A stretch of 64,000 bases of DNA, from positions 3,286,001 to 3,350,000 of the forward strand of contig NZ_CP033969.1 in NCBI RefSeq assembly GCF_003854935.1, read 5' to 3'. The DNA is from Cupriavidus pauculus. GTDB lineage: Bacteria; Pseudomonadota; Gammaproteobacteria; Burkholderiales; Burkholderiaceae. The notes beneath the pieces are model-generated. The model had not been told where the DNA came from and did not search any database. It saw only the letters and a list, made by a program, of their open reading frames with translations. Positions 10,070 to 19,871 of the stretch are shown one piece after another. The position numbers and the translations under genes are program-made. Position 1 is the stretch's first letter. Every line of letters starts with the position of its first letter.

Positions 10070-11809
10070 CTAGTAAATCCAGTTCAGGGTGGCCAGCGCG
10101 ATCGCGCGCCGGGGCCCCAGGCTGGCAGGCTGCGCCAGCGGCGCGCCCACCAGAACTTCGCTTGTGAAGGTTTGTCCCGCCCACTGCGCCGACAGACGGA
10201 TACCCGCGCCCGCGCCGGCAACGGCCTGCCATTGGCGCGTAGCCACGTACTGCGTCTCGCCGCCATCCAGGAACACATACGGTTCCATGCGCAGGCCGCC
10301 CAGCACCGGCGCGTTGATCCACGCGAATTCGTTGCGCAGATAGGCGCCACGGTCGCCGGCGATCACGCCTTCCCGGAAGCCGCGCACCGTGCTCATGCCG
10401 CCGGCGTAGACCTGCTCCGACCCGAACAGCGCGACGTTGGTCCACTGTCCGACCAGCTGGGCCCGCCACGCCACCTGCACCCGTCCGGCCACCGGGGGCA
10501 GCGGCAGTTGCAGGGTCGTGCTGGCGTCGAACTTGTTGAATTGCGCGTGCGCTTCGTCCCGGCGGATATCGGACGGATCGTCGGTCGCGTGGAACGATGT
10601 CAGGCCGCGCGAGTAGCCGGCTTCCGCCGTCACGTAGCCCTGCTGCGCATTGGCGGCGAACCGCCACAGCCCGTTCCAGGCGGCGCGCAACACGGTCAGC
10701 CGCTGCGGGTCCAGTTGCAGGTTGTTGATCTCGCGCTCGCTCTTGCGCCACGTCAGCGTCAGGTCCACGGCCTGCCGGCCGCGCTGGTTGCGCGTCAGCA
10801 CGCGGTTCCATCCGAGCGTATGGCCCATCGACCGGCCGTACAGCAGCGCCGTGTCACCGATCGTGTTCTGGTATTCCGACAGCGAAGCCGTGTAGCTGAA
10901 CGTGTTGTAGCCGAACGGCACCGCAGCCGACGCCACGGCGGCATTGGTGTCCGACGTGCCCACGTAGCTCACGCCGAGCGATTCCTGCAGCCCCAGCGCG
11001 TTGTCGACGTCGACGCCCAGCCGTGTGCGGGAGATACCGGTGACGCGGCTGCCGTAGTTGTCCACGCCCGCGTTGAAGCGGAACCGGTCGCCGGGCTGGT
11101 TCGCCAGCGCTACCACCGAGCCTCCCGGCGTCTGCCCCGGCAGGATCTGCAGCTCCGCGCGATTGCGGCGCAGCCGGTTCAGCTGATCGACACCCTGTTC
11201 GAGGTCGGCCAGCCGCAGCGTGTCGCCCGGCGCGGGAAACTGCCACACCGTCCCGGCATCGGTGATCCAGCCGCCGGCCGCCGTGTCGAACAGCGGCAGC
11301 GGCCCCGGCCGCAGTGTCTTGCCGTTGAGCTGGAGCGATTCCACGCGGCCCGGCACAACCGTCACGCGCAGCACGCCGCTGGCCAGGTTCTGCTCGCCAA
11401 GGTAGGCGCGCGTGGTGATATAGCCCTTGGCCACGAACGCCTCGGTGAACCGGCGCAGCAGCAGGTTGATGCGGTTGGCGCCGAGCCGTTGACCGATGAA
11501 CGGCGCCGTCACGGCATCGACCTCCGCATCGGACAGCACCGTGTTGCCTTCCACCTCGATGCGGCGGATGTCGAACGTTGCTGCCGTCTCCTCCACGTCC
11601 TCCACGCGCACGTCGGGCGCCATCGGCACGCGGCTGTCGATCTGCGGCGGCGGCTGGGTGGCCTCGCGTTGCAGATCGCGCTGCCGCTGTTCCCGGAGCA
11701 GGCGTTGCGCCGGGTCCTCCGGCGGCAGGGGCCCGATGGGCGACACCTGCGCCTGCACGCCGGCCGAAGCCATCATCGCCATCAGCGCGGCGGCGGCCAC
11801 CCGCTTCAT
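10070..11809 (-). CDS. TpsB outer-membrane transporter of the two-partner secretion locus (ShlB/FhaC/CdiB family)
   Basis: 579 residues from the ATG at 11809, which overlaps the stop of the upstream exoprotein gene (ATGA). A start at 11821 is also in frame. Residues 1-22 are a signal peptide ending VQAQ. A POTRA segment (IRRIEVEGNTVLSDAEVD, then GYITTRAYLG) and a second POTRA lead into a 16-strand-barrel region with the family hallmark VRGF in MSTVRGFREG. The C-terminus ends in an aromatic residue (NWIY), as outer-membrane beta barrels usually do. It exports TpsA proteins through the barrel; two candidate substrates flank it. Confidence 0.92.
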   Translation of the reverse strand: MKRVAAAALMAMMASAGVQAQVSPIGPLPPEDPAQRLLREQRQRDLQREATQPPPQIDSRVPMAPDVRVEDVEETAATFDIRRIEVEGNTVLSDAEVDAVTAPFIGQRLGANRINLLLRRFTEAFVAKGYITTRAYLGEQNLASGVLRVTVVPGRVESLQLNGKTLRPGPLPLFDTAAGGWITDAGTVWQFPAPGDTLRLADLEQGVDQLNRLRRNRAELQILPGQTPGGSVVALANQPGDRFRFNAGVDNYGSRVTGISRTRLGVDVDNALGLQESLGVSYVGTSDTNAAVASAAVPFGYNTFSYTASLSEYQNTIGDTALLYGRSMGHTLGWNRVLTRNQRGRQAVDLTLTWRKSEREINNLQLDPQRLTVLRAAWNGLWRFAANAQQGYVTAEAGYSRGLTSFHATDDPSDIRRDEAHAQFNKFDASTTLQLPLPPVAGRVQVAWRAQLVGQWTNVALFGSEQVYAGGMSTVRGFREGVIAGDRGAYLRNEFAWINAPVLGGLRMEPYVFLDGGETQYVATRQWQAVAGAGAGIRLSAQWAGQTFTSEVLVGAPLAQPASLGPRRAIALATLNWIY

Positions 11810-14313
11810 CGCCACAGCCATGTCGTCAGGCCCAGATGGCTTTCCACTGATACGGGATCCTGCTGGCGCGGCCGGCTCACGGTGGTGGCGCCCGCGATGG
11901 CCACGTCGCCATCGAAGCTGCCGCCATTGACGACGGCATCCCCGCCGATGCGTGTGCGGCCGGTCGCCATCCAGCTTCCGCCGACGTCCATCGCATACAG
12001 CCGCGCCCAGGTATCGCCGAAGAACGCCTTGAATCCCCGGTCGCGGGCGATCGCCGTGTAGCCGGTGAGCCCCGACGCATACGTGACCGGCGCATCCACG
12101 GTCAGGTCGCCCAGCGCCAGCACGCGGCCGCCGATGTTCTCGGCGGCCCGGCCAGCCGTGATGTCGATACCGCCGCCCGCCGACAGCAGGCCGCCGGTCA
12201 CCGCGGTGTTCGACGCCGCCGACGTCCGGCATACGATCATGCAGGTGCGGGCGTAGTGGGCCTGCCCGGTCGGCACGCCCTGTGTGCGGAACGTGTCCGC
12301 GGCATGGATCGATATCGCGCCGTTGTTGGCGTAGATCTCGCCGCCGGTGTTGATCACGTTGCGGCCGCTGAGCGTCGTGCCGGTGTCCGACAGCAGATAG
12401 GCAGTCTGTCCCGGGCGATCCACCGCGCCATAGTCGATGTCGTACGTGCTGGACCGCTTGGAGAGCACCAGCCAGCGCCGCCCCGACGTGGCGTCCACCA
12501 CGGCCCGGTCGCCGTTGGCGCCGGGCTGCCTGGTGATCTCATTGATCAGGTCGCCCGTCGCCGCCACATCGAGGCGCGCGTTCGACAGCATGCGCGCGTG
12601 CCGGTTGACGATGTCACCCCCGGCCCGCACGACGACATCGTCGGCCGCGCCAAAGAAGATGCCCAGGTACTGCGGCGTCGAGCTGTTCAGGATGGCGCCA
12701 CCCGCGCGCACCGCCAGCGCGCCTTCCGACCCGGCCTGATCGGAGCGGGTCTGGCCTTGCACCAGCGCGCCGTCGTTGACAAGATCGCCATCAATGCTCA
12801 CGCGGACGCCGCCGTGCCTGGCGATGACGGTCGACTGGCGCGTGGCCGAAGCCAGTTGCATGGCGCCGGCCTGGATCTTGACGTTCGACGCCGCCAGCAC
12901 GTCCGCGTCCTGCTGCTGCCAGAGCCCGCCTGCCTGGACCTCCACGGCACCGCCCGTGGACGACAGCGTCGCATCGCGCAACGTCAGGTCTCCGGTCCTG
13001 ATGGACACCCCGCCGACGCCGTCGATATCGGCCCCGCTGGCAAGCAGGTCCGTGGCCAGCACCGACAGCACCCCCTGCCTGGAAGTCAGTGCCGATCGCC
13101 CGCGCCCGGCGCTCACGCTTAGTCCGCGCACCCCCTGGCCTTCGATCACCAGGTTGCCGTTGGCGTTGAGCCGTACACCGGCCAGCGCAATGCCCGCGCC
13201 GGCATCGAACAGGCCGATACCGCCGCTGGCGTCCAGGGCGGTGTCGGCAAGCGCCAGCGTCCGGCTGCGCGTCTGGCCCGGCGCCCCGATGACGATGTCG
13301 CCTGTTGTCGACGTGCCTGCCGCGATGGCACTGTCGGCCAGTGCGACGCGCTCGGAAGTTACCTGGACGTGACGGCCTGCGGTCATCGATCCGCTGCCGA
13401 ACAGCCCGCCGCTATCGATCCACACATCGCGCGTGGCACCGACCTTGCCCGCGCCAAGCTGCAGGTCGCCGCTGCCGGAGATCAGGAAATCGCCAGCCGT
13501 CGCATACGCGGCGCCGGCATGCCGCACGCCCGCGCCCTGATCGGTCACGATGACTTCCACCCGGCCGCCGAGCAGGCTGCCCGCGCTGGTGATGTCCAGC
13601 GCGAGGTTGCCGGACGAGGCGCCGCCGGCTGCGTACGAGATCCACGGCGACAGGTTGTCGCCCGGCGATACGCTGGCATCGATCTCGGCGTGGCTGTCGC
13701 CAACCACGGCCCGGACGCGAGAGTTCGGATCGGTATAGCGGTTCTCGACCTTCCCGGCCACGCGGAGCTGCTTGGCGATCAGTTCGAGGTTCAGCAGCGT
13801 GCCCGACAACCCGCCGGGCCCGATATCGATGGCGCCCTGCCGCGTGCTGAGCACCAGGTTGCGCTGGAGCTGGCCGTTGACCGAGACGTCGTTGAAGGTG
13901 ACCTGCCCGGTGGTCAGCGCCAGGTTGCCGATGTTCTGGACCACCATGCCGTTGACGCTGATGCCGTTGGGATTGGCGATGACGACGTTGGCACGCGGCC
14001 CCAGCACGTTCAGCGGGCCTTCCAGCAGCGACGGGCGGGTGCCCGTGACCTGGTTGAGAATCGTCCGGGCGCGAGCGGTGGCGTTGTTCAGGTCCACACC
14101 CGCCGCCGGGACGTTGAACTCGCGATAGTTGTTGGTGGACACGCCGCCCACGGCCGCGGCCACGCCCACGGCAATACGGCCGCCGGCCCCGACGGCAGCC
14201 GTCGTGGCAGTGCTGCCATCCGGCACGATGCCGGACGCCAGCGCAGGCGCAGCGAACACGCACAACATCAGCGGCACCCAAGCGCCGCTTCCTGAAAGCC
14301 AGAATCGGTACAA
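11806..14313 (-). CDS. Second, shorter TpsA-family exoprotein with haemagglutination domain
   Basis: About 835 residues. I place the start at the TTG at 14313, preceded by GAAGGGG seven bases upstream and leading directly into a good signal peptide (YRFWLSGSG... ending APALASG). The frame is open to 14406, but that TTG has no ribosome site. The TPS domain carries the canonical NPNGI motif (VIANPNGISVNG) and the N-x-x-R-E-F start signature (STNNYREFNVP). The rest is beta-helix-like repeat. There is no pretoxin or toxin tip, so it is not a second CdiA. It is translationally coupled to tpsB. Its role could be adhesion or co-assembly with the CDI filament. Confidence 0.85.
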   Translation of the reverse strand: MYRFWLSGSGAWVPLMLCVFAAPALASGIVPDGSTATTAAVGAGGRIAVGVAAAVGGVSTNNYREFNVPAAGVDLNNATARARTILNQVTGTRPSLLEGPLNVLGPRANVVIANPNGISVNGMVVQNIGNLALTTGQVTFNDVSVNGQLQRNLVLSTRQGAIDIGPGGLSGTLLNLELIAKQLRVAGKVENRYTDPNSRVRAVVGDSHAEIDASVSPGDNLSPWISYAAGGASSGNLALDITSAGSLLGGRVEVIVTDQGAGVRHAGAAYATAGDFLISGSGDLQLGAGKVGATRDVWIDSGGLFGSGSMTAGRHVQVTSERVALADSAIAAGTSTTGDIVIGAPGQTRSRTLALADTALDASGGIGLFDAGAGIALAGVRLNANGNLVIEGQGVRGLSVSAGRGRSALTSRQGVLSVLATDLLASGADIDGVGGVSIRTGDLTLRDATLSSTGGAVEVQAGGLWQQQDADVLAASNVKIQAGAMQLASATRQSTVIARHGGVRVSIDGDLVNDGALVQGQTRSDQAGSEGALAVRAGGAILNSSTPQYLGIFFGAADDVVVRAGGDIVNRHARMLSNARLDVAATGDLINEITRQPGANGDRAVVDATSGRRWLVLSKRSSTYDIDYGAVDRPGQTAYLLSDTGTTLSGRNVINTGGEIYANNGAISIHAADTFRTQGVPTGQAHYARTCMIVCRTSAASNTAVTGGLLSAGGGIDITAGRAAENIGGRVLALGDLTVDAPVTYASGLTGYTAIARDRGFKAFFGDTWARLYAMDVGGSWMATGRTRIGGDAVVNGGSFDGDVAIAGATTVSRPRQQDPVSVESHLGLTTWLWR

Positions 14314-14714
14314 AGAACGACCCCTTCTCACGACATGGTGTGGAACGTCGCTGCCATGCCGCGCATCCGGCCCGGGCCACGTTTTTCTGGGGCGCGACTC
14401 TAGCAATATCGAAACCGGTCGAGAAGGCGATCGTGACCGATACGCAACGCGCAGCGGGCTTGTCGTGGGGGTTTCTTAATCCAGGTCTAAGGGACGCCGA
14501 AAAGGTGGCACAGGGCGGCGATGGCATGCTCCCCGGCGGGGAAGCCTCGGCGGATGCGGGCGGAGCAGGGAAACGGGCGACTACAGCGAGGTTGCAGGAT
14601 GCCGATCACTGCGATGTACCGGCATGCGGCTTGGGCTTGCCAGGGCGAGAAGACCCCGTCGGTGAGGGCCGGTGCAACAGCCACCGTCCAGGGCGCGCGC
14701 GTCGGAAGCGGGCC
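14314..14714. other. Noncoding stretch upstream of the CDI/TPS operon
   Basis: Open frames here are short or antisense readings of the tRNA region. The start region of the leftward CDI operon must contain its promoter. TAGAGT at about 14396-14401 on the minus strand is a possible -10, but I see no convincing -35. Nothing else is recognisable. Confidence 0.4.
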
Positions 14715-14754
14715 CAAAAAACAAAACCCCGGAAGACCGCGATCTTCCGGGGTT
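14715..14754 (-). terminator. Rho-independent terminator after tRNA-Ser
   Basis: A perfect 12-bp stem (AACCCCGGAAGA at 14725-14736 with its complement at 14743-14754, loop CCGCGA) is followed on the minus strand by a T-rich run, TTTTGTTTTTT. It ends leftward transcription from the tRNA gene. Confidence 0.85.
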
Positions 14755-14774
14755 CGCCGCCAATACAGATGTAG

Positions 14775-14868
14775 TGGCGGAGACGGAGGGATTCGAACCC
14801 TCGATCCAGGTTTTGGCCCGGATGCTCCCTTAGCAGGGGAGTGCCTTCGACCTCTCGGCCACGTCTCC
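14775..14868 (-). tRNA. tRNA-Ser (anticodon GCU)
   Basis: The minus strand folds into a class II tRNA of 94 nt with CCA encoded. Acceptor GGAGACG pairs with CGTCTCC, the D arm is GCCGAGAGGTCGAAGGC, the anticodon loop CTGCTAA gives GCU, there is a long variable arm, and the T loop is TTCGAAT. It reads AGC and AGU serine codons. Confidence 0.97.
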
Positions 14869-15022
14869 CAAACTTTTGTTGTGCAAGGGAGGCTGCACAA
14901 CAGAGCGCGTATTCTAGCGAGGCAGTCCCGACTGGTCAACGAATTTTCGATGAACCGTGACAAAAATCGCGGCAATCGGCGCCGCGATCGTGTCGCGCCG
15001 GAACGGCCTTACCAGCCGCGGA

Positions 15023-16273
15023 TCACGCCTGATCCAGCTCGAACACCTTGTGGAGCGCGCGCACGGCCAGCTCCATGTACTTCTCGTCGATCAGCACCGA
15101 GATCTTGATTTCCGACGTGGAAATCATCTGAATGTTGATGCCCTCTTCCGACAGCGTGCGGAACATCTTGCTGGCGATGCCGACGTGCGAGCGCATGCCC
15201 ACGCCCACCACCGACACCTTCGACACCTTCGGATCGCCCGACACGCTGGCCGCGCCGATGTGGGCCTTCACGCCGTCGTTCAGGATCGTCAGCGCGCGCT
15301 GGTAGTCGGCGCGCGGCACGGTGAACGTGAAGTCGGTCTTGCCCTCGACGGACTGGTTCTGGATGATCATGTCGACGTCGATGTTGGCGTCGGCGATCGG
15401 GCCCAGGATCTGGTAGGCGATGCCCGGCTTGTCCGGCACGCCGAGCACGGTGATCTTGGCCTCGTCACGAGCGAAGGCAATGCCGGAGATGACGGCTGCT
15501 TCCATTTCAGAATCTTCCTCAAAAGTAATCAGCGTGCCCGAGTGCATTTCCTGCTCGAGCGGCATCAGGGGATCGGTCAGCGACGACAGCACGCGGGTCT
15601 TCACGCGGTACTTGCCGGCGAACTCCACCGAGCGGATCTGCAGCACCTTCGAGCCCAGGCTGGCCATTTCCAGCATTTCCTCGAAGGTGATCTGGTCGAG
15701 CCGGCGGGCGTCTTCCACCACGCGCGGGTCGGTCGTGTACACGCCGTCCACGTCGGTGTAGATCAGGCACTCGTCGGCCTCGATGGCGGCCGCGATGGCC
15801 ACGGCCGAGGTGTCCGAGCCGCCGCGGCCCAGCGTGGTGATGTTGCCGTCGTCGTCGATGCCCTGGAAGCCGGTGATGACCACCACCTTGCCCGCCTCCA
15901 GGTCACCCAGGATGCGCTCGTCGTCGATCGATTCGATGCGGGCCTTGGTGTAGGCCGAATCGGTCTTCACCGGCACCTGCCAGCCCGTGTAGCTGACCGC
16001 GTCGATGCCCTCGCCATGCAGCGCGATGGCCAGCAGGGCCACGCTGGCCTGCTCGCCCGTGGACGCCAGCATGTCCAGCTCGCGCGGGTCCGGCTGCGCG
16101 GAAATTTCCTTGGCCAGGCCCAGCAGGCGATTGGTCTCGCCCGACATGGCCGAAGGCACCACGACTACGCGGTGACCGGCGCGGTGCCACTTGGCCACGC
16201 GCTTGGCGACATTCTTGATGCGTTCCGTAGAACCCATCGAAGTGCCGCCGTATTTGTGAACGATGAGAGCCAT
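15023..16273 (-). CDS. lysC: Aspartate kinase
   Basis: 416 residues. Phosphorylates aspartate in the first step to lysine, threonine, methionine and diaminopimelate. The N-terminal KYGGTSMGS is the aspartokinase phosphate-binding signature. The kinase domain covers about 1-245 and two ACT domains about 265-416, the usual feedback-binding region ([32 protein letters not shown]). The length is normal for the monofunctional enzyme. It stands alone, with a perfect inverted repeat upstream at 16389-16409. Confidence 0.97.
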   Translation of the reverse strand: MALIVHKYGGTSMGSTERIKNVAKRVAKWHRAGHRVVVVPSAMSGETNRLLGLAKEISAQPDPRELDMLASTGEQASVALLAIALHGEGIDAVSYTGWQVPVKTDSAYTKARIESIDDERILGDLEAGKVVVITGFQGIDDDGNITTLGRGGSDTSAVAIAAAIEADECLIYTDVDGVYTTDPRVVEDARRLDQITFEEMLEMASLGSKVLQIRSVEFAGKYRVKTRVLSSLTDPLMPLEQEMHSGTLITFEEDSEMEAAVISGIAFARDEAKITVLGVPDKPGIAYQILGPIADANIDVDMIIQNQSVEGKTDFTFTVPRADYQRALTILNDGVKAHIGAASVSGDPKVSKVSVVGVGMRSHVGIASKMFRTLSEEGINIQMISTSEIKISVLIDEKYMELAVRALHKVFELDQA

Positions 16274-16388
16274 CTTCTTGTCGACGCCAGCGATTGTGCA
16301 AAGCCGATGAAATTACACGATGTGTCGCGTCCCGTAAAGGCCAGCGGGCGAAGAAAGGCCAAAAACGTGGCAAATTTGACGCTGTTTT

Positions 16389-16409
16389 TATGTGAATTCT
16401 ATTCACATA
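16389..16409. promoter_or_regulatory. Perfect 9-3-9 inverted repeat upstream of lysC
   Basis: TATGTGAAT, spacer TCT, ATTCACATA. It lies between tilS and lysC about 116 bp before the lysC start and has no T run on either side, so it looks more like an operator than a terminator. The binding protein is unknown. Confidence 0.5.
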
Positions 16410-16472
16410 GAGAATTAAATCTGTCCCTATTTATGACGTAAGGTGGGGCCACCCGGCCCGCTTGCCAGCGCT

Positions 16473-17966
16473 TCAGCGTCCGGCAACCGGCGCCGCCAGC
16501 CACTCCACGCGCCAGCGCGGCGCCCCCTCCACGGCGGCCGGCCAGCGGCGATGCATGCCCAGGCCGCCGGCCATCACAAGCTGCTGGCCACCCTCGGTCG
16601 ATGCGCTCCACAGCAGCGGCAGATACAGGCGGCGCCAGGCCGGGATGCCGGCCTCCTGGTACGCCTGCTTCAGCGCCCGCGCCGGGCCGCCGGGCCGCAG
16701 GACGATGCGTTCGCCCCCCGCCCGCGCGGTCAGCCGCAGCGGTGCGCGCAGCACGGCTTCGGGCACGCCGAAGGTGTCGTCCCGCGCGAAATGCAGTTCG
16801 CCCCGCCATGCTGGCACCACGATGCGGGCTTCGCCGTGCCAGTCGAACGCGAACGGCGCCGGCGTCTCGTCGGGCACGCGTTGGCAGGCCAGCACGCGGC
16901 CACGGAACCGGCGCAGCACCAGTCCATCGTGCGCAATGGCGGGCTCTCCGCCGCCATGTTCGATCAACTGCGCGCGCATCGCCGCCAGCCGCGCGGTGCT
17001 GGGCGGCTGGGCGCCGAGGTCGCGCAGCCAGTGCCGGAGCACCGCATCGGCGTGCTCGGCCGGCAAGGCGCGCAGGCCGGCGAGGTCGAGTTCAGAAAGG
17101 GTATCGGCATCGCGCCCGGCGCAGACCAGCCGCGCCAGCGCCTGCTCGGCCAGCGCATCGAGCATGCCGGCGGCCTGGCCGAAATGGGCGGCAGCCTGGG
17201 TCACATTCTCGTAAAGCGCGGGAAATGCCTGCAGCAGCCCCGGCAACTGCGCGCGCAGCGCGTTGCGGGCGAACCGTGTGTCGGCGTTCGAAGGGTCGTC
17301 GATCCAGCGCAGGCCGTGCGCGTGGCAATAGGCGTCGACCTCGGCACGCGACACGTCGAGCCAGGGCCGCAGCAACTGCACGTCGCCGCGCGCATCGAGC
17401 GGCCGGCGCGCCGGCATCCCGGCCATGCCGGCCACGCCGGTGCCCCGGAACAGCCGCAGCAGTACGGTCTCCACCTGGTCGTCGCGATGATGGGCGAACA
17501 GCAGCAGCCGGGCGCCCTGCTCGCGGCACATCCGCCCCAGGGCGTCATAGCGGGCGCGTCGCGCGGCGGCCTCGATGCCCTCGCCCGCCATCGGCCGAAC
17601 GGCGACACGGGTACTGGCCAGCGGCACGTCGAGCTCGGCACAGAGCGTCGCGCAGAAGTCGTCCCATGCATCGGCTTGCGGCTGGAGCCCGTGATGGACG
17701 TGCAGCGCCACCAGCCGCGCCAGCGGCCACGTAGCGGCCAGCGCCGCGCGCGCGGCATGCAGCAGCGCCACGGAATCGCGCCCGCCCGACAGCGCCACGG
17801 CCACCGTGGCGGGCGGCGTGCCGGCGGCTTCCGGGGCGCCAGAAACAACAAAGGCCGCACTGGCCTGTAGAGCCTGTGCGACCTTGTCGGTCAGACGCGC
17901 GGTCAGGTGCGTCGGGTCTTCGGTGCCCACGTCACTCCTGGGCGCCGGTTTCCTTGAACTTGCCAT
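16473..17966 (-). CDS. tilS: tRNA(Ile)-lysidine synthase
   Basis: 497 residues. Converts C34 of the CAU-anticodon isoleucine tRNA to lysidine so it reads AUA. The PP-loop SGGRDS is at residues 60-65, followed by the N-type ATP pyrophosphatase domain ([34 protein letters not shown]) and the C-terminal TilS substrate-binding domains ([27 protein letters not shown]). The start at 17966 overlaps the end of accA by 35 bp; an in-frame GTG at 17927 would avoid this. Co-oriented with accA and probably co-transcribed. Confidence 0.95.
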   Translation of the reverse strand: MASSRKPAPRSDVGTEDPTHLTARLTDKVAQALQASAAFVVSGAPEAAGTPPATVAVALSGGRDSVALLHAARAALAATWPLARLVALHVHHGLQPQADAWDDFCATLCAELDVPLASTRVAVRPMAGEGIEAAARRARYDALGRMCREQGARLLLFAHHRDDQVETVLLRLFRGTGVAGMAGMPARRPLDARGDVQLLRPWLDVSRAEVDAYCHAHGLRWIDDPSNADTRFARNALRAQLPGLLQAFPALYENVTQAAAHFGQAAGMLDALAEQALARLVCAGRDADTLSELDLAGLRALPAEHADAVLRHWLRDLGAQPPSTARLAAMRAQLIEHGGGEPAIAHDGLVLRRFRGRVLACQRVPDETPAPFAFDWHGEARIVVPAWRGELHFARDDTFGVPEAVLRAPLRLTARAGGERIVLRPGGPARALKQAYQEAGIPAWRRLYLPLLWSASTEGGQQLVMAGGLGMHRRWPAAVEGAPRWRVEWLAAPVAGR

Positions 17967-18903
17967 AGGCCATCAGGCGCTCGTGGCGGCGCGCCTGCAG
18001 TTCCTTGACGCTCATGCCCTGGAACTGGCGCAGCGATTCGGCCAGCGACCGCTTGAGCATCGTCGCCATGCCCTTCGGGTCGCGGTGGGCACCGCCAAGC
18101 GGCTCGTTGATGATCTTGTCGACCAGGCCCAGCGCCTTCAGGCGGTGCGCGGTCAGGCCCAGCGCCTCGGCGGCTTCCGGGGCCTTCTCAGCCGTCTTCC
18201 ACAGGATCGACGCGCAGCCTTCCGGCGAAATCACGGCGTACGTGGCGAACTGCAGCATTTGCACGACGTCGCCCACGGCAATCGCCAGCGCGCCGCCCGA
18301 GCCGCCCTCGCCGATGATCGTGGCGATCAGGGGCACCTTCAGGCCGGCCATGACGTAGAGGTTGTGGCCGATCGCCTCCGACTGGCCGCGCTCCTCGGCG
18401 TCGATGCCCGGGAACGCGCCCGGGGTATCGACGAACGTGAAGATCGGCAGGCCGAACTTGTCGGCCAGTTCCATCAGGCGCTTGGCCTTGCGGTAGCCCT
18501 CGGGCTTGGACATGCCGAAGTTGCGCAGCGCGCGTTCCTTCGTGTCGCGGCCCTTCTGGTGGCCGATGACCATGCACGCCTGGCCGTTGAAGCGCGCCAG
18601 GCCGCCGACGATCGACAGGTCGTCGGCAAACGCACGGTCGCCGTGCAGTTCATGGAAGTCGGTGAAGATCTCGCGCACATAGTCCAGCGTGTACGGACGC
18701 TGCGGGTGGCGCGCGATCTGCGCAACCTGCCACGGGGTCAGGTTGGCATAGATATCCTTGGTCAGCTGCTGGCTCTTGCCGGCCAGCCGCGAAATCTCTT
18801 CGGAAATATCGACAGCCGAGTCGTCCTGCACAAAGCGCAGTTCTTCGATCTTTGCCTCGAGCTCGGCAATCGGCTGCTCGAAATCCAGGAAGGTGGTTTT
18901 CAT
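17932..18903 (-). CDS. accA: Acetyl-CoA carboxylase carboxyltransferase subunit alpha
   Basis: 323 residues, the usual size. With AccD it transfers the carboxyl group from biotin to acetyl-CoA, giving malonyl-CoA for fatty-acid synthesis. The family signatures are present: [15 protein letters not shown] at the N-terminus, [36 protein letters not shown] and [11 protein letters not shown]. It lies between an AlkA-type glycosylase gene and tilS on the same strand. Confidence 0.97.
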   Translation of the reverse strand: MKTTFLDFEQPIAELEAKIEELRFVQDDSAVDISEEISRLAGKSQQLTKDIYANLTPWQVAQIARHPQRPYTLDYVREIFTDFHELHGDRAFADDLSIVGGLARFNGQACMVIGHQKGRDTKERALRNFGMSKPEGYRKAKRLMELADKFGLPIFTFVDTPGAFPGIDAEERGQSEAIGHNLYVMAGLKVPLIATIIGEGGSGGALAIAVGDVVQMLQFATYAVISPEGCASILWKTAEKAPEAAEALGLTAHRLKALGLVDKIINEPLGGAHRDPKGMATMLKRSLAESLRQFQGMSVKELQARRHERLMAYGKFKETGAQE

Positions 18904-19037
18904 AAAAACGCGGACCTGTCTGTGAAGGGGCGCATTCTACCGGAAAAACTCCAGAAGACTGCGACCCAATATGTTGATTTCTATGCATTTTTGGCAGGCG
19001 TCAACCCGCCGATGCCTCATGCTGCCACTTCCTGCCG

Positions 19038-19871
19038 CTAATACGTCACTGGCAGGGGGTCCAGGCTGCGCCACATGTACCACGTGGCCACAGTGCGCCA
19101 GGGCTCCCAGTTGGCCGCCACCTCGCGCGCCTCGCTGCGGGTGACGGGTTCGCCACTGAAGTAGTTGGCCGAGATCGCGTTGATCAGGCCCACGTCGTCC
19201 AGCGGCAGGACGTTCGGACGCATCAGATTGAACATCAGGAACATCTCGGCCGTCCAGCGCCCGATGCCCCGGATCTGCGTCAGCTCGGCGATCACGGCCT
19301 CGTCGTCCATGCCGGCCCAGTCGTTCACGTGGACCGTGCCGGCCTTGAAGTGGCTGGCCAGGTCGGTGATGTACTCGGCCTTGCGCTTGGACAACCCGCA
19401 CCCGGCCAGTTGCTCGTTACCGGCGCGCAGGAACTGTGCCGGCGTGACGCGCGGACACAGCGTCACCAGCCGTTCCCACACCGACTGCGCCGCCTTGACC
19501 GAGATCTGCTGGCCGACGATGGATCGCGCCAGCGTGATGAACGGGTCACCGCGCGACACCAGGTGGGCGGGCCCGTAGGTCGGAATCATCTTGCGCAGGA
19601 TGCGGTCGCGCTTCATCAGGTCGGCGCAGGCCTCGTCCCAGTAGGCCGGGCGCACGGCGTCGACCACGGTCTCCACCGGCAGCGGCACGGCCCGCGCCTC
19701 GGGCAGGTCGACCTTGCGGCCCTTGCCGCCGGTCTTGGTGGCGGCAGCCGCCTTCGGCTCGTCGCGCGCCGGCACCCTGGGCGCCTGCCTGGCGGCGGCC
19801 TTGCCGGCAGGCTTGGGCGCGACGGTTGCGGATTTCGGCTTGCGCGCGGCAGCGTTCAAGCACGCCTCCAC
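19038..19871 (-). CDS. DNA-3-methyladenine glycosylase II (AlkA-type, HhH-GPD)
   Basis: 277 residues. Removes alkylated bases from DNA in base-excision repair. Residues 1-55 are an Ala/Lys/Pro-rich basic tail without catalytic motifs. The HhH-GPD domain follows, with [13 protein letters not shown], the helix-hairpin-helix [15 protein letters not shown] and the catalytic aspartate in LPLDDVGL. No iron-sulphur cysteines are seen, so it is AlkA-like rather than Nth-like. The start overlaps the cysS stop region by 16 bp, implying coupled translation. Confidence 0.9.
   Translation of the reverse strand: MEACLNAAARKPKSATVAPKPAGKAAARQAPRVPARDEPKAAAATKTGGKGRKVDLPEARAVPLPVETVVDAVRPAYWDEACADLMKRDRILRKMIPTYGPAHLVSRGDPFITLARSIVGQQISVKAAQSVWERLVTLCPRVTPAQFLRAGNEQLAGCGLSKRKAEYITDLASHFKAGTVHVNDWAGMDDEAVIAELTQIRGIGRWTAEMFLMFNLMRPNVLPLDDVGLINAISANYFSGEPVTRSEAREVAANWEPWRTVATWYMWRSLDPLPVTY

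Noticed and set aside
3709-12061. Very long rightward open frames antisense to cdiA and tpsB (for example about 5914-9261 and 8456-12061)
   Set aside because: They are low-complexity Arg/Ala/His-rich readings opposite genes with clear domains, a known effect of high GC third positions.
14487-14975. Leftward frame across the tRNA-Ser gene
   Set aside because: It translates the tRNA and its terminator; the peptide GSRVRIPPSP is the usual artefact of reading a tRNA T arm.
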